Position numbers and translations under genes: made by a program. This document shows, piece after piece, positions 1-5,081 of a stretch of DNA of 5,081 nt. The DNA comes from JAHJRJ01 sp037443685 (GTDB lineage: Bacteria > Bacteroidota > Ignavibacteria > UBA10030 > BY39), in assembly GCA_037443685.1 (NCBI GenBank), contig JBBINX010000114.1, positions 1-5,081 on the forward strand. The letters run 5' to 3'. The stretch's first letter is position 1. Each line of letters starts with the position of its first letter. The notes below the pieces were generated by a model. It had not been told where the DNA came from, searched no databases, and saw nothing but the letters and a program-made list of their open reading frames with translations.

Positions 1-153
1 TTTTTCTTTGTTTCTGCACACCTTGTACGAGAAACTGTAGATCATATCTTCATAAAGCCGGACAAGCTCGGTAAAAGCGCGTTCATCACCCATCCCGGCT
101 TTTTGAATAAGCCCTAATTCGGTTTCTCCAGTATTTGATTGTTTTTGTTGCAC
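1..153 (-). CDS. ECF-family RNA polymerase sigma factor, N-terminal part (runs off window edge)
   Basis: This is the start of an extracytoplasmic-function sigma-70 factor, which would direct RNA polymerase to a small regulon. The minus-strand frame is open from a GTG at 153 to base 1 and gives 51 residues. Residues 13-51 fit sigma region 2.1 and the start of 2.2: LIQKAGMGDERAFTEL, then VRLYEDMIYSFSYKVCRNKE, with the usual GDE-AF--L---Y---IY-FSYKVCRN spacing. ECF factors are usually about 170-200 residues, so regions 2.3-2.4 and 4 lie outside the window. I chose GTG because homology starts about 12 residues after it. The only upstream alternative is a TTG at 192, just after a stop at 199-201, and it would add an unlikely hydrophobic leader (LLIIFTCLIFISI). 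No Shine-Dalgarno is visible, which is normal in this phylum. Family call is confident; regulon and anti-sigma partner are unknown. Confidence 0.85.
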   Translation of the reverse strand, partial: MQQKQSNTGETELGLIQKAGMGDERAFTELVRLYEDMIYSFSYKVCRNKEK

Positions 154-371
154 GATTGATATGAATATAAGACAAGTGAATATGATTAGCAAAAATTTTT
201 AAATTCTTAACTCCGTGTTTTACTAATCGAGCTTGTGTTATAAAAATAATTTCCTCGGCAATGTAAATGGCAATTTCGGCAACTCGCTCTAATTTATTTT
301 GCGAGTTGCTTATCTTGTCCAAGCAATGCTTTGAGCGATGAGCCGACTGCTTCCCCAACCGCAATGGCCAT
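154..371 (-). pseudogene. Possible frameshifted or decayed small helical gene upstream of the sigma factor
   Basis: An ATG at 371 opens a 25-codon frame (MAIAVGEAVGSSLKALLGQ, then DKQLAK) ending at TAA 294-296. Directly after it another frame continues protein-like: KLERVAEIAIYIAEEIIF, then ITQARLVKHGVKNLKIFA. Dropping one base at the TAA (GCAAAATAAATTAGAG) joins the two into one charged, amphipathic alpha-helical stretch through LLGQDKQLAK-KLERVAEIA. The second frame stays open to a TGA at 86-88, overlapping the sigma gene out of frame, so the true 3' end is unclear and I stop the feature at the sigma start. It matches no family I recognise. It could be a pseudogene, a site of programmed frameshifting, a sequencing error, or a 25-residue leader peptide followed by chance open sequence. 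The A-rich run before the ATG (aatttaattaaa) resembles start regions of this phylum. Confidence 0.3.
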
Positions 372-431
372 TTTAATTAAATTGTTTTTTTAAACTTCTT
401 TATTCTGTTTCAAAGTACCATTGCATATTTG

Positions 432-449
432 CTCTGTTTTTCTCTGTTT
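432..449. repeat. Short direct repeat CTCTGTTT x2, 10-bp period
   Basis: CTCTGTTT occurs at 432-439 and again at 442-449, separated by TT. The 10-bp period puts both copies on the same face of the helix, as in some operator half-site pairs, and the pair sits beside the promoter-like match at 454-484. Only two copies exist here and no regulator is known, so a chance duplication is possible. Confidence 0.4.
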
Positions 450-453
450 AACG

Positions 454-484
454 CAAAATATTTTTTATTCCCTACGCCTATCAA
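454..484 (-). promoter_or_regulatory. Weak Bacteroidota-type promoter candidate (TTG / TAnnTTTG-like)
   Basis: On the minus strand, TTG (484-482) is followed after 21 bases by TATTTTG (460-454). This approximates the Bacteroidota vegetative promoter, a TTG near -33 and TAnnTTTG near -7, but it lacks one base of the -7 element. Initiation would fall near 447, about 75 bases before the ATG at 371, so it could drive the small helical frame and possibly the sigma gene. A direct repeat (AACAGAG twice, 10-bp period, at 432-449) lies at the expected start site and could be an operator. In AT-rich DNA such matches arise by chance. Confidence 0.22.
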
Positions 485-612
485 CATCGCACCCACGGTT
501 GGCTATTGTATTAGTGTTGTGTAGGCCTGTCCGACATTGATCCGATAAAATTTAATCACCCCCAACAGGTTTAATGCTTCAGAAGTCTCAATATAATACA
601 GGTCATTTGATA

Positions 613-2211
613 CTATTTCAACAGGGTCATCATTTTCGAAATAACACTTGATGGTGTTTCAAGTCGATAGATATATAACCCGCTCGAAAGTTTCATATCA
701 CCAAAAATCACTTGATAACTACCGGCTTGTTGGAATTCATTTACCAATGTGGCAACTTCCTGTCCTAAAATATTAAATACAACTAATTTGACATCCATAG
801 CTTCAGATATTGAATATTTTATTTTAGTCGTTGGGTTGAATGGATTGGGATAATTCTGGTTCAACTTTAAACCATCTGGTATTTCAAATATTTTTTCAAC
901 AGAAGTTAGATAATTTCCGACATTGAACTTAGCCCAGTTCTGAGTCCAATTTACCGTTCCGAAAGCCCCGACGAATGTTGCGGTCGTATCAAAAAAACCA
1001 TCATTCGGTGGGGTTGCAGCATTAGATAAAGCCGGTGAACCAACCGACGGTAGAAAATTAGGGCTCGTTAAATTAAAAGGATCTATTAACATTACCTTTG
1101 CATTGGTTGGATATTTTCTTCCACCATTATTAGAAAACCAACTGTCAATGTTAAACGTTGCGCCGCCTGCACTGATGGTATCTAAAGCTGCGGAAGTATA
1201 TCCGGCAACAATACTGTTTTTCAACCACATTAAATTATTTATGGCTCCTTGAATTGTGTGTGTTCCATCTAACCTAACTCCTGTGGGCCAACCCATAACA
1301 ATCGCATTAGAAATTTTATTTCTCGCCGACCTTCTAAGATGCATCCCCCTTTTATAGAGCGAATTTATTGTAGTGCCCGAATTAACTTTGGGGCCTAACA
1401 AAGTTACATTCCACCAAGTTGGCGAGGTAATGGGTTCATTCAAGGAACCAGAACCGTCGTTATCCGATTCAAAACCATTAGAGCTTGATTGGTCTGCAAT
1501 TTCCGGGTCACGTAAAGCAACTAAATACTGAAGTTTGCCTGAAAACCCAAAGTCGGTATCAAAATCATCGTCCCATCCTCTGTAAGCAATCAAATATTTA
1601 CAATTAACAGTTCCGCCAAACCACTCAAACGAATCATCAGCGGAGTAGCTAACCTGGACATGGTCGATAACAGTTTTTCTACCAACCCCCCCAAGAGTGA
1701 GCCCGTTAATTTCATTATTTAGTGAAAATGCTATACCTGGATATTCAATACGAACATATCGAAACACACCGCTCGAATCGTCATCATTAGTTCCGCCATA
1801 TATATCTCCAGGACCTTCGATACCAGCCGTTCCACCCGGAACATTTATCTTTGCTTTACCAAGTATTATTATTCCACCCCAATCGCCATATGTCGGTAGC
1901 CTCGAAGAGCCTGCTTTTGCAAATTCACTCGTAAAAACAATAGGAGCAATTTCTGTACCTACTGCATTAATTTTACCGCCGGGTTTAACTATTAACGTAC
2001 CTTGAGTTGTGTTTTCACCAAAAATAATTGTTCCCGGTTCGATTGTTAAAGTGGCTGGTGATTGAACTCTAACAAATCCACGAAGCAAATATCTATTGTT
2101 CGATGTAAGTGTACGATTAGAAGTAATATCACCTTCTAAAACTATATGCTGAGCATACGAATGATAGCTAATTGAAATTAGTATAGATAGTATCGTTATT
2201 ATTTTTTTCAT
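613..2211 (-). CDS. T9SS-secreted beta-helix protein, partner of the upstream TonB-dependent receptor
   Basis: A 532-residue secreted protein, probably surface-displayed or released. Residues 1-20 are a Sec signal peptide with likely cut SYA|QH, leaving N-terminal Gln; there is no lipobox Cys. Residues about 25-430 read as a right-handed parallel beta-helix of a family often sitting next to TonB-dependent receptors: GDITSNRTLTSNNRYLLRG, ATLTIEPGTIIFG (53-65), LIVKPGGKINAVGTEIAPIV, YGDWGGIIILGKAKIN, NEINGLTLGGVG (166-177), ADDSFEWFGGTVN (191-203) and a closing VGAFGTVNWTQNW (414-426). Acidic patches (NDDDSSG, DDDFDTDFG, ESDNDG) may bind a cation or ligand. Residues 449-532 are a type A T9SS sorting domain: NQNYPNPFNPTTKIKY, FNILGQEVATLV, GLYIYRLET, and a final K-MMTLLK. 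The only Cys is 204. Start ATG lies 11 bp after the receptor stop, behind an A-rich, SD-less leader, so the two should be co-transcribed. No catalytic motif is recognised. Family and export route are confident; ligand and function are unknown. Confidence 0.92.
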   Translation of the reverse strand: MKKIITILSILISISYHSYAQHIVLEGDITSNRTLTSNNRYLLRGFVRVQSPATLTIEPGTIIFGENTTQGTLIVKPGGKINAVGTEIAPIVFTSEFAKAGSSRLPTYGDWGGIIILGKAKINVPGGTAGIEGPGDIYGGTNDDDSSGVFRYVRIEYPGIAFSLNNEINGLTLGGVGRKTVIDHVQVSYSADDSFEWFGGTVNCKYLIAYRGWDDDFDTDFGFSGKLQYLVALRDPEIADQSSSNGFESDNDGSGSLNEPITSPTWWNVTLLGPKVNSGTTINSLYKRGMHLRRSARNKISNAIVMGWPTGVRLDGTHTIQGAINNLMWLKNSIVAGYTSAALDTISAGGATFNIDSWFSNNGGRKYPTNAKVMLIDPFNLTSPNFLPSVGSPALSNAATPPNDGFFDTTATFVGAFGTVNWTQNWAKFNVGNYLTSVEKIFEIPDGLKLNQNYPNPFNPTTKIKYSISEAMDVKLVVFNILGQEVATLVNEFQQAGSYQVIFGDMKLSSGLYIYRLETPSSVISKMMTLLK

Positions 2212-2222
2212 TTTTATTTTTT
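2212..2222 (-). promoter_or_regulatory. SD-less A-rich translation initiation spacer between the two operon genes
   Basis: The 11 bases between the receptor stop and the beta-helix ATG read AAAAAATAAAA on the minus strand, with no GGAGG-like element. Bacteroidota messages commonly lack Shine-Dalgarno sites and favour A residues just upstream of the start codon, so this is a normal start for the group. The tight spacing leaves no room for a terminator or promoter and supports a single transcript, possibly with coupled translation. Confidence 0.5.
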
Positions 2223-5009
2223 TTATTTGAATTGATAAGATAGTCCTAATGAAAAATCTCTTCCAACTCGTGATAATTCGGATATTTTATCTCCACTAGG
2301 TGCTTGCTGAATAAATTTTCTTTCCTGATTTAATAAATCTTTAACAGTGATTTTTACTGAGATTAATTTGAATAATTTTTGGGAAATTGAAAAGTCAAAT
2401 AAATCGACGGGTTTTTCAACAATATCGCCCAAATCATTCGTTCCGACTTTGGCAATTCTGTTTCCAACCTTGTTGTAAACTAAAGAGGAGTTCAACCCTA
2501 AATCATAATTTTCATAGTAAATGCCCAAGTTTAAGACGTAATCGGGTTGCCCCTGAAGGGGTCTCTTTGATTTCTGGAAACTGAGGTCTTCGTCGCTATT
2601 CAACCTCACTTCGGACTTAATGACGGTAGCATTTCCAACAAATGAAAAGTAACGGACAAAATCGCTAATAAAATCAAGAGACTTTCTAAATTCTATTTCA
2701 GCACCATAATTATCGGCTTTTTCTGAATTCGCATACGAACGTGTCGGTTCGTTGTTTGAAGAAGCTATTAAGATTTCTTCGATAGGGTTATTAAACTTTT
2801 TATAGAAAAAGCTTAACGCTACTAACTCTTCCCCTTTTGGGAAATATTCGAATCGTAAATCATAATTGTTGATGAGAGACCTTTTCAGTTCAGTATTCCC
2901 CTGAACAAGTTCATTCGTAATGAAGTCGAAGTAACTGAAGGGTGCAAGCTCGCGAAATTCTGGCCTGGCAAGCGTAGTGCTGTATGCCAAACGGATGTTG
3001 ATAAAATTATTGAGTAAGTAAGTGAGATTTATGCCCGGGAGCCAGTCGCGGTAGATTTTATTAACATTAATTTTTTCACCGGTTTGTGAGAATGAATTTA
3101 GGACTTGCGTCGAATATTCAAACCTAACGCCTCCAGCGACTCTTAGCTTTTCGAGCAGATGTGTATCAAACATCAAATAACTGGCTGCCACCCTTTTGTA
3201 TGACTGGTAACTATCCGAAGGTTTGGTAATTTCGGTTACAGTAATGAAAGTTCTATTAATATTTTCCTTTTTGAATATTTCATCAACTGGTCTTTGTAAT
3301 ATGCTATCTTCAGCGAGAAAATTTCCACCGGGGACATTTTTGAACCCAAATAATCTTGCCTCAAAATCTCTCTCTTTTTTATTAAAAAATAGACCAAACT
3401 TAATTTTGGGAAGTTCAGGTTCTTCAAATACTTCCAGATTGAAATTTGTACCACCATTCAAATCTTTGTCCAATAAATTTCCAAAGTATCTGGTAGCTAA
3501 TGATTGATCCAATTGAAAACGCAATGGTTCATTTGGATCATCAAGCCCTCGTGAATACACATATCTTCTCGCATCCGGCTCGTTACGCTCGGATTGTGAA
3601 TAACTAAACATCCAGTCGAAATTCAAACCTTTAAGAATATCAAACTGATGTTCTCCAAGAAGCTGGGAGGATAACAATGACCTTGACACGAATCTCAAAG
3701 ACGTAATTTCCCGATACTGATCAGCGTATCTATAATCTCCCTTGAATATTGTTACTTCATCATCTGCATTCTGATTATAAACATTCTTTAAGCTAAATTT
3801 ATTTGACATCCCGAACCTGACGCTGAAATTTAACATACCACTCAACATCACGTTGTTAGAATAATTATTTCCTTTATATAAGTATCTCGGACCGGTGAAG
3901 TCATAAAAATTTCTTTCATTCTTAGTAGCGCTGAAAGAATTTGAATATGAAACCGAGCCGGTATAACCAAAAATATTTTCGTCGAAAAATTCAATCTTAT
4001 CACCTACGGTCAGCTTGATATTTCCATTCATAGGTACTTTTTTATTGTTAACATTCCAATTATTCTTGAACGAAGAAGCAATATCTAATATTTCATCATC
4101 TGTGAAATTACCGCGGGTAACTTTTAAATTACTGATAGAAGGTGGATATTTACGAAAACCATTATCGTATCCAATGAAATCAGTTTTCCCGCCCGAATAC
4201 CCGATAAAATTTTTGAATGAGGCATAAGTATTAATTCCACTCGTCAAATTGAAATCTATAGTAAACCTTTGCGGAAATTCGAATGTGTTTATTTGAATCA
4301 ATCCACCGGAAAAATCAGCCGGTTTATCAGGTGTGAATGTTTTTGCAGTTATGACATTTTCGATTAAACTTGCTGGAATGATATCGTATGAAAAACTTTT
4401 CTTTTCGGGATCAGTGCTTGGTAAATTTGCACCATTAAGTAGAGTATTGTTATACCTATCTCCCACACCCCTTATAAATGCAAATCTACCTTCGAAAATT
4501 GTAACGCCTGTCATCCTTTTTAAAACATCGGTTCCATCAGAACTGCTGTTCTTACTAATTAGTTCTGCGCTTATACCATCAACAATATTTGCTGATTTCA
4601 TTTGAATTTTAAGAACGTTAGTTTCTGTATTTTTTATTGCACTCGCAGATACAACAACTTCCTGCAATTCGATTGTTGACGGATTTAGTTGAACATCAAT
4701 CTTAGTATCTTTGCCCTCTTCCACTTTAATATTATTCACTACTACTGATTGATAAGAAATATAAGATATTCTTAAGCTGTATTGACCCGGCGTTAATCTA
4801 CTAATATTGTATTTCCCATCAATATCTGTTGTAGTGCCTGTTAGAGAACCAACGATTCGAAGATTTGCCCCTATAAGTTTTTCATTAGATTTTTTATCTG
4901 TGATAATTCCTGTGATTGAACCACTCCCCTGTGAATATAAGTTGCTATTGGGCGGCAACAAAAACGAGAGTGTTAAAAATAATAAGTAAAGTGGTTTAAT
5001 AAATTTCAT
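2223..5009 (-). CDS. TonB-dependent outer-membrane receptor with carboxypeptidase-regulatory-like N-terminal domain
   Basis: A 928-residue outer-membrane active transporter, powered by TonB-ExbB-ExbD. Signal peptide 1-26 (MKFIKPLYLLFLTLSFLLPP, likely cut LYS|QG). Residues about 29-108 are a carboxypeptidase-D-regulatory-like beta-sandwich (GSITGIITDKKSNEKLIGAN, TTTDIDGKYNISRLTPGQYS). A TonB-box-like ELQEVVVSAS is at 114-123. The plug spans about 125-245: GTDVLKRMTGVTI, FIRGVGDRYNNTLLNGANLP, SYDIIPASLIENVITAKTF, TPDKPADFSGGLIQINTF. The rest is a barrel, with family landmarks ARPEFRELAPF (681-691), RPLQGQPDYVLNLG (816 on), VKDLLNQE, and the terminal strand ending SLGLSYQFK. No Cys occurs. Length is typical. 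There is no STN domain, so ECF signalling is not expected. I chose ATG 5009 because the signal peptide begins there; the frame extends to a TTG at 5051, which would add a charged 14-residue leader. It is the first gene of the pair with the beta-helix gene. The plug type differs from classical SusC and no SusD follows. Substrate cannot be deduced. Confidence 0.95.
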   Translation of the reverse strand: MKFIKPLYLLFLTLSFLLPPNSNLYSQGSGSITGIITDKKSNEKLIGANLRIVGSLTGTTTDIDGKYNISRLTPGQYSLRISYISYQSVVVNNIKVEEGKDTKIDVQLNPSTIELQEVVVSASAIKNTETNVLKIQMKSANIVDGISAELISKNSSSDGTDVLKRMTGVTIFEGRFAFIRGVGDRYNNTLLNGANLPSTDPEKKSFSYDIIPASLIENVITAKTFTPDKPADFSGGLIQINTFEFPQRFTIDFNLTSGINTYASFKNFIGYSGGKTDFIGYDNGFRKYPPSISNLKVTRGNFTDDEILDIASSFKNNWNVNNKKVPMNGNIKLTVGDKIEFFDENIFGYTGSVSYSNSFSATKNERNFYDFTGPRYLYKGNNYSNNVMLSGMLNFSVRFGMSNKFSLKNVYNQNADDEVTIFKGDYRYADQYREITSLRFVSRSLLSSQLLGEHQFDILKGLNFDWMFSYSQSERNEPDARRYVYSRGLDDPNEPLRFQLDQSLATRYFGNLLDKDLNGGTNFNLEVFEEPELPKIKFGLFFNKKERDFEARLFGFKNVPGGNFLAEDSILQRPVDEIFKKENINRTFITVTEITKPSDSYQSYKRVAASYLMFDTHLLEKLRVAGGVRFEYSTQVLNSFSQTGEKINVNKIYRDWLPGINLTYLLNNFINIRLAYSTTLARPEFRELAPFSYFDFITNELVQGNTELKRSLINNYDLRFEYFPKGEELVALSFFYKKFNNPIEEILIASSNNEPTRSYANSEKADNYGAEIEFRKSLDFISDFVRYFSFVGNATVIKSEVRLNSDEDLSFQKSKRPLQGQPDYVLNLGIYYENYDLGLNSSLVYNKVGNRIAKVGTNDLGDIVEKPVDLFDFSISQKLFKLISVKITVKDLLNQERKFIQQAPSGDKISELSRVGRDFSLGLSYQFK

Positions 5010-5081
5010 ATGCGGCTCGTTATTATGTTTATTGATATTTTTTAATTTCAAGTTCGTATTAATATACAGATAACGTATTGT

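Larger units (their letters stand above)
372..612. other. Intergenic region between the operon end and the small helical frame
   Basis: These 241 bases contain no complete gene on either strand. I find no GC-rich hairpin followed by a T-run after the stop at 613, so no intrinsic terminator can be called. Contents that can be pointed to are the 3' part of a 51-codon start-less minus-strand frame (stop at 503-505), the segment ACCCACGGTTGGCT at 490-503 resembling half of a palindromic intergenic repeat, a direct repeat of CTCTGTTT at 432-439 and 442-449, and a weak minus-strand promoter-like pair at 454-484. Base composition is patchy: about 495-575 looks richer in G+C than the AT-rich 372-470, which suggests mixed origin. 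Confidence 0.6.

Noticed and set aside
544..557. Near-palindrome GATAAAATTTAATC as an operator or terminator
   Set aside because: It has one mismatched pair, is centred on AAATTT as expected in AT-rich DNA, and has neither a GC stem nor a T-tract.
372..612. tRNA, other structured RNA or CRISPR repeats
   Set aside because: No cloverleaf-like T-loop (GGTTCGAATCC-type) sequence, no regularly spaced repeats and no long stable hairpin could be seen on either strand.
1697..2005. Plus-strand 102-codon open frame opposite the beta-helix gene
   Set aside because: Pro/Ser/Ile-rich low-complexity translation, antisense to a well-supported gene and without any recognisable domain or start context. It is a shadow, as are the shorter plus-strand frames opposite the receptor gene.
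3236..3457. Minus-strand 73-codon frame inside the receptor gene
   Set aside because: It is an out-of-frame reading within the barrel region, fully covered by the receptor frame, with no protein-like features.
5022..5051. TTGAAA (5051-5046) - 18 bp - CATAAT (5027-5022) as a sigma-70 promoter for the receptor operon
   Set aside because: It would place the transcript start only about 6 bases before the ATG, it does not match the TTG/TAnnTTTG pattern expected for this phylum, and the region is so AT-rich that chance matches are common. The true promoter may lie beyond the window edge.
5010..5051. Receptor start at the TTG at 5051, adding 14 residues
   Set aside because: The extension (KLKNINKHNNEPH) is polar and charged and would precede an already complete signal peptide beginning at the ATG at 5009.

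Overview
The window is AT-rich and almost all of its coding content is on the minus strand. It looks like a piece of a Bacteroidota/Chlorobiota-type (FCB group) chromosome. The secreted protein ends in a type IX secretion (T9SS) sorting domain opening with NYPNPFNPTTKIKY, a wording I associate with Ignavibacteria and relatives. Other supporting signs are A-rich, Shine-Dalgarno-less start regions and signal peptides predicted to be cut just before Gln. The lineage call is an inference from these features.

Layout in the direction of transcription (right to left): (1) 5009-2223, a complete TonB-dependent outer-membrane receptor with an N-terminal carboxypeptidase-regulatory-like domain. (2) 2211-613, only 11 bp downstream, a secreted protein predicted to fold as a right-handed beta-helix and carrying a C-terminal T9SS sorting domain. 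(3) About 612-154, a poorly coding stretch with a 51-codon start-less open frame, a short direct repeat, a possible promoter and the remains of a small alpha-helical gene that appears frameshifted. (4) 153-1, the first 51 codons of an ECF-type RNA polymerase sigma factor that starts at GTG and runs off the window edge.

The two large genes are almost certainly one operon. The receptor should form a 22-strand barrel importing an unidentified ligand with energy from TonB-ExbBD. The beta-helix protein should be exported by Sec, carried across the outer membrane by T9SS, and displayed on or released from the cell surface. The simplest reading is a surface capture and uptake pair, analogous in logic to SusC/SusD but built from unrelated parts. 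The ligand cannot be read from the sequence. Nothing visible ties the ECF sigma gene to the operon: the receptor has no STN signalling domain and no FecR-like anti-sigma gene is in view.
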